The notes: generated from the sequence alone by a model not told the origin. A stretch of DNA of 64,000 nt from DATLSM01 sp049585815 (GCA_049585815.1 JBAVAR010000155.1:46852-110851), one strand, 5' to 3'. Counted from the stretch's first letter, positions 50,681 through 59,111 are shown. Made by a program: numbers and translations.

Positions 50681-51370
50681 TCAGCCGCCCTTGCTCTTGG
50701 AGGTTGAGGCGATCAGGTATTCGACGAGCTCGTTGATTTCGTTTGGTTTGAGGATCGTGCCGAAGTCCTGAGGCATCACGCTGGCCGGGTAGCCGGGAGT
50801 TATTTTCGCGTTGGGGTCGACGATCGATTCTTTGATCATCGGCGCCGTCTGGCCGGGCAGAACCTTGTTGAAGTCCGGCCCGGTGGTTCCACCGGACTTG
50901 GCCGCGGCGAGGGTGTGGCAGCCACCGCATCCGTTGTTGGCGAAGACCTGGGCACCGGGGCCTCCCGGGACCCTGGGTGGCGCCGCGCCCGGGACCCCGG
51001 CGTAGGTGCCCACGTAGGCAGCGACGTCATCGAGATCTTGCCCGGTGACCACGTCGCGTGGCATCGAGATGTTGGGGTCGGCGTTGCTGGGGCGGGGGAA
51101 CTGGACCTGGGCTTTGACAACCCCTTCAATCGTGTCCCCGCCCTCTCCCGCCGCACGGGCTGCGGCGAAGGCATCATCGAGGTTGGGTCCCACCTGTGCG
51201 GTTGTGCCGGCCTGCGCGAGGGTGTGACAGACACCGCATTTCTGGATGAAGAGAACCCGTCCGCGGGTGATGTCGGCGGTGCTGGTTCCACAACCGGATG
51301 CGCCCAGTGCAAGCGCCGCGAGGGCAGCAAGGACGAGCGCGGGACGGATGAGGTTGGGCGGCTTGGGCAT
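50681..51370 (-). CDS. Diheme cytochrome c lipoprotein
   Basis: A 229-residue exported protein. The signal peptide has a lipobox at ALGASGC (Cys27). There are two class I cytochrome c units with CxxCH at 45-49 (CGVCH) and 148-152 (CGGCH). Met ligands are plausible at 103 (SMPRD) and 199 (VMPQD). A membrane-anchored diheme cytochrome next to ctaA and the cox genes is a natural electron donor to CoxB, possibly replacing soluble cytochrome c. GTG/ATG alternatives do not change the mature part. Confidence 0.93.
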   Translation of the reverse strand: MPKPPNLIRPALVLAALAALALGASGCGTSTADITRGRVLFIQKCGVCHTLAQAGTTAQVGPNLDDAFAAARAAGEGGDTIEGVVKAQVQFPRPSNADPNISMPRDVVTGQDLDDVAAYVGTYAGVPGAAPPRVPGGPGAQVFANNGCGGCHTLAAAKSGGTTGPDFNKVLPGQTAPMIKESIVDPNAKITPGYPASVMPQDFGTILKPNEINELVEYLIASTSKSKGG

Positions 51371-51492
51371 CGGGCGCGAGGCGGGCGGGATTCTATATGT
51401 CGAGGCCCCGGTGGAAGCTGTTTGCCAGGCACGTCAATGCGGTAGTCTTGCGTCGATCCGCACGATCTCAGGAGGCCGGAAGGAGAGGTCCG

Positions 51493-51894
51493 ATGCAGGT
51501 ACGGGAAGGGATGTCGGAAGTGGTACTTACGGTGGGCACATCGCACACCCTGCGAGAGGCGGCGGAGAGAATGGTGGAGAAGGGGACGGGGGCCGCGCTG
51601 GTCGCCGACCCCGAGTCCCCGGCGCCTGGAATCGTCACCGAGCGTGACATCCTGATCTCGGTGGGAGGTGGCCAGAACCCCGACGTCGAGCTTGTCGCCG
51701 ACCATATGAGCGCCAGCGTGATCGCCGCAGCGCCGGACTGGAGCCTTGAGCGCGCCGCGGCGGAGATGTCCCATCGGGGTGTTCGCCATCTGGTCGTCTT
51801 CGAGGACAGCGATCTGGTTGGCGTCCTCTCGATGCGCGACATAGTCCGCGTCTGGACTTCCGAGGGTGCGACGTCGGCGATGACACCAGATTGA
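51493..51894 (+). CDS. Two-CBS-domain protein
   Basis: A 133-residue protein made of a pair of CBS domains (a Bateman module), with GIVTERDILISVGG and LVGVLSMRDIVRVW as the two signature ends. Such stand-alone modules bind adenine nucleotides and regulate partners. The ATG at 51493 has a strong AAGGAGAGG ribosome site, and a TAGTCT lies at 51443-51448. An upstream in-frame ATG at 51397 precedes both and is rejected. Partner unknown; convergent with the small membrane protein of the second cox-like operon. Confidence 0.9.
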   Translation: MQVREGMSEVVLTVGTSHTLREAAERMVEKGTGAALVADPESPAPGIVTERDILISVGGGQNPDVELVADHMSASVIAAAPDWSLERAAAEMSHRGVRHLVVFEDSDLVGVLSMRDIVRVWTSEGATSAMTPD

Positions 51895-51909
51895 GGCCCG
51901 CTCGGAGTG

Positions 51910-52200
51910 TTAGGGCTGGGGCGGAGAAATTTTTTCTACCGGAAGCACGGCGCCACGCACCTTCTGCGTGCGGGGCAGGCGGTAGTAGTCACGGACAGCT
52001 CCCTTAACGAGACTGCGGAACGCGGCGAGGAAGAAGATCGCGCCGACGATGGCATAGACAGTGGAGGGAAAGATGAACCCGTTGGCGTAGATCCCGCAAA
52101 GCATCGCCCCGATCCCAGCCGCGAGGAACGCGGGCGCCCAGGAGGGGCGGGGCAGGTAGACCATCTCGCCGGGCTCGGGGATATCGCGGTGCTCGCTCAT
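51910..52200 (-). CDS. 96-residue membrane protein, last gene of the second cox-like operon
   Basis: A small protein with two hydrophobic segments: PAFLAAGIGAMLCGIYANGFIF, then STVYAIVGAIFFLAAFRSLV. A short charged C-terminus (RDYYRLPRTQKVRG) follows. The size and position after ctaB resemble the CtaF/subunit IV-type small proteins of actinobacterial oxidases, but similarity is not clear enough for a name. ATG 52200 is used; upstream frame runs into the 37-residue gene. Seven bases separate the two. Confidence 0.72.
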   Translation of the reverse strand: MSEHRDIPEPGEMVYLPRPSWAPAFLAAGIGAMLCGIYANGFIFPSTVYAIVGAIFFLAAFRSLVKGAVRDYYRLPRTQKVRGAVLPVEKISPPQP

Positions 52201-52207
52201 CCTCGCC

Positions 52208-52321
52208 TTATGAGGCAATGTAGAGGAGGGCGGCGACAAAGGTGAGGGCAAAGACGGCCGCGGCAAATCCGCCCGCCACCAGTCCCGCTTTCATGCTGCG
52301 CTTTGCGCTCTCGCGATCCAC
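52208..52321 (-). CDS. 37-residue single-helix membrane protein
   Basis: A very short gene, GTG 52321 to TAA 52208, encoding a basic start (MDRESAKRSMKAG) and one helix (LVAGGFAAAVFALTFVAALLYIA). It lies 13 bp after ctaB and seven bases before the next gene, in an operon of oxidase-like genes, where tiny subunits are common. Its frame is the only open one across this gap. Translation is plausible but unproven. Confidence 0.6.
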   Translation of the reverse strand: MDRESAKRSMKAGLVAGGFAAAVFALTFVAALLYIAS

Positions 52322-52334
52322 AATCGGATTTCTA

Positions 52335-53261
52335 TCAGGCGAGCCTGGCGTCGATCGCCATCGCTAAGAAGAGCAGCGCCAGGTAGGAGAGGGAGTAGAG
52401 GTAGGTCCGCAACGCCCAGCGGCGCTCGGCGCTGCGCAGTAGACGTACGGCGCAATAGATGAAAATGGCCCCCAGCGTCATCGATGCGGCCAGATAGGCG
52501 AGGCCGAATCCGCCCGCACAGAAGGGCAGCTGTGTGACCGCATACAGCAGCACCGTGTAGAGGAGGATCTGGCGGCGGGTCTCCGTCTCGCCGCGCACCA
52601 CCGGCAACATCGGCACGCCCGCCTTCTCGTAGTCATTCTTCATCAGCAGCGAGAGGGCCCAGAAGTGGGGGGGCGTCCAGAAGAAGACGATCGCGAAGAG
52701 GTAGAGCGCGGTGCCGCTGAGGCCGCCGGTAACAGCCGCCCAGGCGACCAAAGGCGGCACCGCCCCGGCGGCACCACCGATCACGATGTTCTGCGGCGTG
52801 GCCCGCTTCAGCCAGAGCGTGTAGACGCAGACGTAGCCAAGCAGGCCAGAGAGCGAGAGGGCCGCCGCCAGCGGGTTGACCGCGAGCGCGAGCAGGGCAA
52901 AGGAGGCGCAGCCGAGCAGCACGCCGAAGGTTGCGGCGGCAGTTGGGGAGACCCTCCCGCTCGCCACCGGCCGGTCGGCGGTACGCGCCATCTTGCGATC
53001 GATGTCGCGGTCGATCGCGTGATTTATTGCCCCCGCTCCCCCGGCCGAGAGGGCACCGCCGAGGCAGGTCAAGAAGACGAGGCCGATCGACGGGTCGCCC
53101 GCCACATACATCGTTGTGACCGTGATGAAGAGCAACAGCGACTGCACCTTTGGCTTGGTCAGCGTCAGGTAATCGCGGAGAACGACGACCGCTGGAGAGC
53201 GCCCGATACCTCCCGCCGTGCTCGTGGACGGGACGGTCTGTGCTCCGGCGCCGGCGGCCAT
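52335..53261 (-). CDS. ctaB: Protoheme IX farnesyltransferase (heme O synthase)
   Basis: A 308-residue, UbiA-type prenyltransferase adding a farnesyl group to heme B. The prenyl-diphosphate motifs are NHAIDRDIDRKMARTADRPVASGRVS and, in the second half, WTPPHFWALSLLMKNDYEKAGVPM (separate blocks). The N-terminal YLTLTKPKVQSLLL is standard. It provides heme O for CtaA. It lies in an operon with the ligand-free oxidase-like subunits rather than with the functional ones. Confidence 0.95.
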   Translation of the reverse strand: MAAGAGAQTVPSTSTAGGIGRSPAVVVLRDYLTLTKPKVQSLLLFITVTTMYVAGDPSIGLVFLTCLGGALSAGGAGAINHAIDRDIDRKMARTADRPVASGRVSPTAAATFGVLLGCASFALLALAVNPLAAALSLSGLLGYVCVYTLWLKRATPQNIVIGGAAGAVPPLVAWAAVTGGLSGTALYLFAIVFFWTPPHFWALSLLMKNDYEKAGVPMLPVVRGETETRRQILLYTVLLYAVTQLPFCAGGFGLAYLAASMTLGAIFIYCAVRLLRSAERRWALRTYLYSLSYLALLFLAMAIDARLA

Positions 53262-53266
53262 GCCGC

Positions 53267-54949
53267 TCAGGCTACCGGCTCAGGCTCGCGAACGGGCAGC
53301 TCGGCACGATCGACGCGGTGGGCGATCGCAATGCGGATGTCCCGCATTGGGCGGGCGCTGCGAACATCGGGGAGGATGTCGAAGTTATGGGGGTCAGGCG
53401 GCGAGGGTGTCAGCCACTCCAGGGTATCCCCGCCCCATGGATCATGCCCCGCCTCCGCGCCTCTACCGCGGCTGAGGATCGCGTTGGCCAGGGTCAGGAC
53501 AATCCCGATCGCGAGCAGGAAGGCTCCGATCGATGCGATCAGGTTGTAGGTGTTTACGCCGGTGTGGTCGTAGAACTTGTAGGCGTCGGCGACCTCACCA
53601 TGTGTGGCGCCGGCCAAAAAGAGCGGCACAAAGGCAACCACGACCCCGGCCGTCATCGTCCAGAAGGAGATCCGGGCCAGATTCTCTCCCATCGTCCGTC
53701 CGGTCATCTTCGGATACCAAAAGTGCAGCGCCGCGAAGCCCCCGAAGACGCTGCCGCCAATTAGCGCGAAGTGGGTCGCAGCGGTGGCTGCCGTCGTGTC
53801 CTTGATATCCCAGGCCGCCGCGACCATGGACTGCTGGATCTCGGCAGCAAGGCCAATCGAGATCATCGATATCGCCCCCACCGCAAACAGAAGGGGCGCT
53901 CGCATTCTCAAGGTTCCGCCGACCATCGTCGCGATCAGGTTGAACGCGACCAGGCCAAAGGGCACGACCAGCGCCAGCGACATCACCATCGCGAAATACA
54001 TCCAGCCGATTCCAATCGGCGCCGTCAGCATGTTCTGCATCCAGGCCAGCGTTCCGATCACGGCAATCGCTGCCAGCGAGCCAATCACCGCCCCGCGGTT
54101 AAACAGCGGCTTGCGGGCGAAGGCGGGGACAATCTCCGCGATTGCGCCGAAGGCCGCGATCAGGATCAGCATGTAGGCGCCGGTGAAGAAGATCCAGCTG
54201 AGATGCTGCCAAAGCAGCGCCGACCCGCCTGCGCTGCCCTCGAAGAAGGTGCCGCTGAAATTGCGGTCGATGAGCAGCATCGCGATCGCAGCAAGGAACA
54301 CCGGGCCGATCACCAGCATCAACCATGAACAGATCGCCGCCGTCCAGGCAAAGACCGGCAGCCGCCGCCATGCCATTCCCGGGGCGCGGACTGCCCGCAG
54401 GGTCGCCACCAGATTGATCGCGATGAAGACGAACCCCAAGGTCACCATCCCCGTCGCGGTGGCCCAGGCGTTGACACCGTTGTTGGAGAGGTACTGCAGT
54501 TCCGAAAGGGGCGCCAGCGGGTTGATTCCCGCCTCGGTCGGAGTGAAGAGGAAGCCGCTGTAGAGGACCGTCGCGCCGGCCACGTAGAGGCACATGCCGA
54601 TCTGCCCGAGCCGTGGGAGCGCCATGCCCCGGGCGCCGATCTGTAGCGGTATGACGTAGTAGAAGAGACCGAATGCGAGCGGGATCGCGAAGAGGAAGAT
54701 CGCCGTCGTTCCATATACGGAGAGAAGCCGGTTGAAGGTGACCGGAGTGAGAAATGTATTTTCCGGGATCGCCAACTGGAGGCGCATCAGCAACATCTGG
54801 ACCACGGCGAGGAAGAGGAAACCAAGGGCGCCGACGACCATGACTCGCCCGACATCCTTGTGGTCGGCGCTGGTCGCAAGCTCGATCCAGCGGGGTCGAC
54901 GCCGCGGAAAACCGTCGACGACCAGCTCGGGGCGGGGGCGTGAGCTCAC
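53267..54949 (-). CDS. Heme-copper oxidase subunit I-like protein lacking nearly all metal ligands
   Basis: A full-length 560-residue paralogue of subunit I with about 12 membrane segments. The fold markers are present (APGMAWRRLPVFAW, GGSVFGGFAALHFWYPKMTGR), but the ligands are replaced. Helix II His is Tyr79 (SVYGTTAIF). CuB His are Thr256 (WIFFTGAY), Gln305 and Asn306 (WMQNML). The heme a3 His is Ala391. Only the second heme a His (His393) remains, and the cross-linked Tyr is Met260. It cannot reduce oxygen by the known mechanism. The frame is intact and GTG overlaps the subunit II-like gene, so it is a conserved gene rather than a pseudogene. Role unknown. Confidence 0.93.
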   Translation of the reverse strand: MSSRPRPELVVDGFPRRRPRWIELATSADHKDVGRVMVVGALGFLFLAVVQMLLMRLQLAIPENTFLTPVTFNRLLSVYGTTAIFLFAIPLAFGLFYYVIPLQIGARGMALPRLGQIGMCLYVAGATVLYSGFLFTPTEAGINPLAPLSELQYLSNNGVNAWATATGMVTLGFVFIAINLVATLRAVRAPGMAWRRLPVFAWTAAICSWLMLVIGPVFLAAIAMLLIDRNFSGTFFEGSAGGSALLWQHLSWIFFTGAYMLILIAAFGAIAEIVPAFARKPLFNRGAVIGSLAAIAVIGTLAWMQNMLTAPIGIGWMYFAMVMSLALVVPFGLVAFNLIATMVGGTLRMRAPLLFAVGAISMISIGLAAEIQQSMVAAAWDIKDTTAATAATHFALIGGSVFGGFAALHFWYPKMTGRTMGENLARISFWTMTAGVVVAFVPLFLAGATHGEVADAYKFYDHTGVNTYNLIASIGAFLLAIGIVLTLANAILSRGRGAEAGHDPWGGDTLEWLTPSPPDPHNFDILPDVRSARPMRDIRIAIAHRVDRAELPVREPEPVA

Positions 54950-55644
54950 GGGATCTTCCTGCTGTCGATCAGCCCGACCACCCGGTTCTGCGCCGCCTGA
55001 ACTTCGGCTTTCTGGCGTCTGACGAAAGCAAGGTAGGCCGCGGGTGAGACTACATCGACCTCAGTCCTCATCGCCGCATAGCCCTGCCCGGAGAGAGTCG
55101 AGGATTGGCCCATGTAGGTGCCTTCCCGGTCGGCTCTGAAGACGACCTGGTCGGCCTTGCCTGGAACCGCGTCGCGCTTGGGGGCAAGGTCGGGTACATC
55201 CCAGGTGTGGACCACGTCGGTGGAGACCAGATTGAGGGTGACGGCGGTGTCGACCGGCACCACAAGTTTGTAGTAGGAGAAGGCCCCGTTGGGGTAGTTG
55301 TAGCGCCATAACCACTGGCGCCCGGTCGCCTCGATCGTCAGCGGTTGAGATCGGGCTGAGGCGAGCCCGGCCGGCCCGGTCGTTGGGATTTCCCGAGCTC
55401 TTTCGGTGAAGACGATGCTGAGCACGAGGATCACCGCAGCGAATGCGGTCAGCGCCGCGCCGACCCGGAACTGGATCCGCCGCCCGCCGCGCAGCTGACG
55501 CGGCTCGGCGCCGCGCTCAGCGCGGTACCTGCGGACCGTGATGATCAGAGCGACGTTGACCGCCACGACGACAATCGCGGCGGCGAGGTAGCCGATCCAA
55601 AGCAAAGTGTGGATCTGGTCGGTGCCAGGAGAGTGGGGCGCCAA
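54946..55644 (-). CDS. Cytochrome oxidase subunit II-like protein without CuA ligands
   Basis: A 232-residue protein with two membrane segments (~15-37 and ~61-80) and a cupredoxin domain. The conserved aromatic WLWRYNYP patch (111-118) and the first CuA His (His146 in DVVHTW) remain. The CuA loop C-x3-C-x3-H-x2-M is instead Ser181-x3-Ser185-x3-Tyr189-x2-Met192 (SSTLSGQGYAAM). A binuclear copper centre is therefore not expected. The start is TTG 55644, nine bases after a TAGAAT -10. It is paired with the ligand-free subunit I-like protein by a GTGA overlap. Confidence 0.92.
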   Translation of the reverse strand: MAPHSPGTDQIHTLLWIGYLAAAIVVVAVNVALIITVRRYRAERGAEPRQLRGGRRIQFRVGAALTAFAAVILVLSIVFTERAREIPTTGPAGLASARSQPLTIEATGRQWLWRYNYPNGAFSYYKLVVPVDTAVTLNLVSTDVVHTWDVPDLAPKRDAVPGKADQVVFRADREGTYMGQSSTLSGQGYAAMRTEVDVVSPAAYLAFVRRQKAEVQAAQNRVVGLIDSRKIP

Positions 55645-55653
55645 AGCGCGGCC

Positions 55654-55659
55654 ATTCTA
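55654..55659 (-). promoter_or_regulatory. -10 element (TAGAAT) of the second cox-like operon
   Basis: TAGAAT on the minus strand ends nine bases before the TTG at 55644, followed by GGCCGCG. It resembles the -10 region of the functional cox operon, so the ligand-free pair is probably transcribed. Confidence 0.45.
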
Positions 55660-55705
55660 ATCACGCCGGGCGGCGCGCCGCCGCGCCCGGTAGAGGTCCT
55701 CGACC

Positions 55706-55711
55706 TATACT
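55706..55711 (+). promoter_or_regulatory. -10 element (TATACT) of the PAP2 gene
   Basis: TATACT ends ten bases before the ATG at 55722, with no Shine-Dalgarno between, giving a near-leaderless transcript. It shares a 77-bp divergent promoter region with the second cox-like operon. Confidence 0.45.
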
Positions 55712-55721
55712 CGCCGACCCT

Positions 55722-56666
55722 ATGCGGACCCGGTCTCGGCCATCTCCGGTGCTGCGCATGGCGGTGCGGTCCGGGGCGGCTCTCACCCTCGGGGCTGCCT
55801 TCGCAGTGCCGCTGGCGCGCCGCCGCCTCCGCATTCCCGCTCCGGCCACCCTGGTGGCCTGCGCCAGTGGACCCCTGGCACTAGCTGTACTGAGGCCCCG
55901 CTCCAAGAAGCGTGACGTGGCGCTATTTGCGCTGCAGATGTGGGCGTTCACAATGGCTCACGAGGTTCCCTATGACGACCGCGAGTCCCTGCGCCGGCGC
56001 CTTCGCATCCGCTATCCGATCGCGATCGATCGATTCCTCGGCGCCGGCGGTCTCCCCAACGCCCGCCTCCAGCGTGGACTTGCCCGCCTCGGCGCGGTCA
56101 AAGCGATCGACCGCGTTCTCACCTGGGTGCACTGGCTTTGGTTCCTGGAGCCATACTGCGCTCTCGCCTTCATCCTCGTCCGTCGCAACGAGCGTTTCCC
56201 CCGCGCTGCGCGCCAACTCGCCGCCGTTTTCGACATCGGCTGTGCCGTGTATTTCCTGGCGCCGACCGCTCCGCCCTGGTGGTCCTCCGAACAAGGGCTG
56301 ACCGGAGAGGGGGTGCGGCGGATCATGGTCGAGGTGGGCGAGGAAACCTGGGGGTCGGCCTGGCCTGGGATGTACGGAGCACTGGGCGGCAACCCCTGGG
56401 CGGCGATGCCATCGCTGCATTTTGCGACATCGCTGACGATGGCTCTGGCCCTGGCCGAGGCCGGGCCGCTCGAGGGCGCCGCCGGCTGGGGATACGCGCT
56501 CGCCCTCGGCTTCTCCCTCGTTTATTTGGGAGTGCACTACGTCACCGATCTTGCCGCCGGCGCCCTGCTGGTCATCGCGGTGAGACGCGGTGAGCGTCTC
56601 GCCGCCCCGCTGGTGGTGAGGCTCAATCGGTCCCTGCAGGGCCTGGAGCGCCTCGCCAGCGGGTAG
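55722..56666 (+). CDS. PAP2-superfamily membrane phosphatase/phosphotransferase
   Basis: A 314-residue protein with about six membrane segments. The PAP2 motifs are WAAMPSLHFATS (the PSxH motif, His general acid) and YLGVHYVTDLAAG (the C-terminal HxxxD nucleophile motif). The long region before them, with LGAVKAIDRVLTWVHWLWFLEPYC, resembles the PAP2_3/inositolphosphotransferase-like group. It may act on a lipid phosphate or transfer a phospho-head group. Eleven bases before the next gene, which is also envelope-lipid related. Confidence 0.85.
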   Translation: MRTRSRPSPVLRMAVRSGAALTLGAAFAVPLARRRLRIPAPATLVACASGPLALAVLRPRSKKRDVALFALQMWAFTMAHEVPYDDRESLRRRLRIRYPIAIDRFLGAGGLPNARLQRGLARLGAVKAIDRVLTWVHWLWFLEPYCALAFILVRRNERFPRAARQLAAVFDIGCAVYFLAPTAPPWWSSEQGLTGEGVRRIMVEVGEETWGSAWPGMYGALGGNPWAAMPSLHFATSLTMALALAEAGPLEGAAGWGYALALGFSLVYLGVHYVTDLAAGALLVIAVRRGERLAAPLVVRLNRSLQGLERLASG

Positions 56667-56676
56667 CTTCTCGGGG

Positions 56677-57810
56677 GTGTCTCAGGAGGACTCGGCGAAC
56701 GGCGACGCAACCGTCGAGCTGCCGCTGTTTACGGTGCGGCGGGTGGTGCAGACGGTGATCGTCGTCCTCGCGCTGCTGATCGGAATCTATTTCCTCTTCC
56801 CGAAGCTGGTCGGCCTCGGCGATGCGCTGAGCAAGCTCGACGAAGCCGAGCCGGTCTGGATCGCCGTCGCGATCGGCTTCAACATCCTCGCCTTCGCCAC
56901 CTACACCGCCCTCTTCAAGGCGGTGGTCGGCGGCCGGACCCTCCGCCTCACCTGGCCGGAGACCTATGAGATCAACATGGCCGGCCTGGCGGCGACGCTG
57001 CTCTTTTCGGCCGCCGGGGCGGGCGGGATCGCGCTGACCTTCTGGGCTCTGCGCAAGGCGGGGATGGGACGCCGCGATGCGGGGCGCAGGATGGTCGCCT
57101 TCCTCACCCTCCACTACGCCTTCTACCCGCTTGCCCTGATCGTCTTTGGAGTCCTGCTGCGGACGGGCGTCCTCGACGGCGAGCACCCGGTTGAGCTGAC
57201 CGTGATCCCGGCCTCGATCGCCGGCCTCCTGCTCGTCATCGGCGTGCTAGTTGCCCTGATCCCATCGGATTTGGAACGTCGCGTGGCGCCGTTCGTGCGT
57301 GGCGAGCGGGGCCGCTCTATTGCCCGCATGCTGGCCCGGGTTCCGGCGACCCTCGGCGAGGGTTTCAGGTTCGCGCTGGGCCTCTTTGCCCATCCATCCC
57401 GTGGTGGACTCGCCGTCTTCGGCGCTGCCGGGTTCTGGGCCGCCAACATTGGCATCCTCTGGGCCTCCTTCCACGCCTTCGGCGTGCATGTGCCGCTGGC
57501 TGTGGTGGTCCAGGGATTCTTCCTCGGCATGGTCGCCAACCTGTTCCCGCTCGCGCCGGCGGGAGTGGGGGCGGTGGATGCGGGGATGATCGGTGCCTTC
57601 GTCCTCTTCGGCCTGCCCGAGGACGCAATCTTCCCGGCGATCTTGATCTACCGCCTGGTCGCATTTTGGATGCCGATTCCTTTCGGCATCGTCGCCTTCT
57701 TCCAACTTCGCAACCGGGTTCAGGAGTGGGAAACGGAGGGGCTGCCCATTGACCGAGGCGATACTATACAAAGTAAAGTAATAGACTTTCAGGCGGCGAG
57801 AAATGGCTGA
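56677..57810 (+). CDS. LPG-synthase-TM / UPF0104-like membrane protein
   Basis: A 377-residue protein of the lysylphosphatidylglycerol-synthase transmembrane family, about eight helices, with no C-terminal synthetase domain. It contains TLLFSAAGAGGIALTFWALRKAGM and, later, GFFLGMVANLFPLAPAGVGAVDAGMIGAFVLFG, the typical GxxEG-like core. Members are flippases or have unknown lipid roles. GTG 56677 is the start. Its last residues (from IQSKVIDF) are encoded by AT-rich sequence that doubles as the trxB promoter region, and its stop overlaps trxB by eight bases. Confidence 0.82.
   Translation: MSQEDSANGDATVELPLFTVRRVVQTVIVVLALLIGIYFLFPKLVGLGDALSKLDEAEPVWIAVAIGFNILAFATYTALFKAVVGGRTLRLTWPETYEINMAGLAATLLFSAAGAGGIALTFWALRKAGMGRRDAGRRMVAFLTLHYAFYPLALIVFGVLLRTGVLDGEHPVELTVIPASIAGLLLVIGVLVALIPSDLERRVAPFVRGERGRSIARMLARVPATLGEGFRFALGLFAHPSRGGLAVFGAAGFWAANIGILWASFHAFGVHVPLAVVVQGFFLGMVANLFPLAPAGVGAVDAGMIGAFVLFGLPEDAIFPAILIYRLVAFWMPIPFGIVAFFQLRNRVQEWETEGLPIDRGDTIQSKVIDFQAARNG
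57764..57790 (+). promoter_or_regulatory. AT-rich regulatory motif upstream of trxB
   Basis: The region CTATACAAAGTAAAGTAATAGACTTTC contains TATACA, AAGTAAAG (also present in the moeZ motif) and the inverted repeat AAAGT-AATAG-ACTTT. It lies within the end of the upstream coding sequence, 13 to 39 bases before the trxB ATG. It may be a relative of the moeZ/cysM element. Confidence 0.45.
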
Positions 57811-58810
57811 AAAAAAGGTCGAGAATGTGATCATCGTCGGCGGTGGCCCCGCCGGCTACACGGCGGCGCTCTACACCGCGCGCGCCAACCTCGAGCCCGT
57901 CCTCTTCGAGGGATTCCATTGGGGTGGTCAGCTGCAAAATACGACCGACGTGGAGAATTACCCCGGTTACCCGGAGGGGATCATGGGGCCGGAGATGATG
58001 GGCCAGTTCCGCGCTCAGGCAGAGCGCTTTGGCACCCGATTTGTGAGCGATGACATCGACCGGGTCGAGATCTCCGATGGAGGCATCCAGAGGGTTTTCC
58101 TCGGTGAGGAGGAGCACCGGGCCAGAGCTCTGATTCTGGCGATGGGGGCAGAGCCACGCCGGCTCGGGGTCCCCGGTGAGATCGAGCTGGGTGGCCGCGG
58201 AGTCTCCACCTGCGGGGTCTGCGACGGCGCCTTCTTCAAGGACCGGCGGGTGATTGTCATCGGCGGCGGGGACTCGGCGATGGAGGACTCGATCTTCATC
58301 TCCAAGTACGCCAGCGAGCTGACAGTGGTGAACAGGCGAGAGCAGTTTCGCGCCTCGAAGATCATGCTCGAGCGCGCCAATCAGCGACCCAACATCAGCT
58401 TCAAGGCGCCCTTCGTGGCGGAGGAGTTCCTCGCCGGCGAGGACGGGAAGCTGGACCGCGTGCGGCTCCGCAACGCGGACACCGGAGAGGTTGAGGAGAT
58501 GGAGACCGACGGCGCCTTTGTCGCGATCGGCCACATCCCGAGGTCGGAGATCATCGCGGGCCAGGTGGACACCGATGAGAACGGCTATATCGTCACCGCC
58601 GGCGGGTCGACCCGCACCAAACTGGACGGAGTCTTTGCCGTCGGCGATGTTGTCGATCACACCTACCGTCAGGCGGTAACCGCCGCCGGCACCGGCTGCA
58701 TGGGAGCCCTCGACGCTGAGTGGTACCTCCGTGACACCCCGCCGATGGCGGAGGCGCACTGGATGCCAGGTGGGGAGCCGGCTGAGATCGCTCCAACCCC
58801 CGGGGCCTGA
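57803..58810 (+). CDS. trxB: Thioredoxin reductase
   Basis: A 335-residue FAD/NADPH disulfide reductase. The FAD motif GGGPAGYTAALYTARA starts at ~13. The redox centre is CGVC (Cys137, Cys140), the NADPH motif is GGGDSAMED, and the terminal GDVVDHTYRQAVTAAGTGCMGALDAE (in parts) is standard. It keeps thioredoxin reduced. No thioredoxin gene is adjacent. The start ATG follows GGCGGCGAGAA. It shares a possible operator with the cysteine genes, which would link thiol supply and thiol reduction. Confidence 0.95.
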   Translation: MAEKKVENVIIVGGGPAGYTAALYTARANLEPVLFEGFHWGGQLQNTTDVENYPGYPEGIMGPEMMGQFRAQAERFGTRFVSDDIDRVEISDGGIQRVFLGEEEHRARALILAMGAEPRRLGVPGEIELGGRGVSTCGVCDGAFFKDRRVIVIGGGDSAMEDSIFISKYASELTVVNRREQFRASKIMLERANQRPNISFKAPFVAEEFLAGEDGKLDRVRLRNADTGEVEEMETDGAFVAIGHIPRSEIIAGQVDTDENGYIVTAGGSTRTKLDGVFAVGDVVDHTYRQAVTAAGTGCMGALDAEWYLRDTPPMAEAHWMPGGEPAEIAPTPGA

Positions 58811-58865
58811 GGCACTGATCGGCTAAGGTCCTCGCACGGCCGCGGCCTGCACACATCTCAACTCG

Positions 58866-59111
58866 GTGGAGTTTCTCGAGGTTCCCCCCGGGGAGCTCGG
58901 CTGCGAAGAGTGCCTGGCCCTTGGGATGCGGTGGGTGCACCTGCGGATGTGCCAGAGCTGCGGGCATATCGGCTGCTGCGACAACTCCCCGGGAAAGCAC
59001 GCCACAGCCCATCACCAGACAAGTGGGCATCCGATCATCCGCTCGGCGGAGCCGGGCGAGGATTGGAGCTGGTGCTACGTCGATGAACTGATGTTCGAGC
59101 TGCGCCCCTGA
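58866..59111 (+). CDS. UBP-type zinc finger protein
   Basis: An 81-residue stand-alone ZnF-UBP domain. Zinc-binding pattern: CEEC near residue 13, WVHLRMCQSCGHIGCCD, then HATAHHQTSGHP, and the hallmark EDWSWCYVDE at the C-terminus. In eukaryotes the domain binds the ubiquitin C-terminus. Bacterial versions are common in actinobacteria and have unknown partners; a beta-grasp carrier tail such as that of CysO is a possible, untested ligand. The start is GTG 58866, since no ATG lies nearby. Confidence 0.9.
   Translation: MEFLEVPPGELGCEECLALGMRWVHLRMCQSCGHIGCCDNSPGKHATAHHQTSGHPIIRSAEPGEDWSWCYVDELMFELRP

Noticed and set aside
53267..54949. Treating the ligand-poor subunit I-like gene as a decayed pseudogene
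   Set aside because: The frame is intact over 560 codons, fold motifs and overlaps with neighbours are preserved, and its partner shows matching ligand loss.
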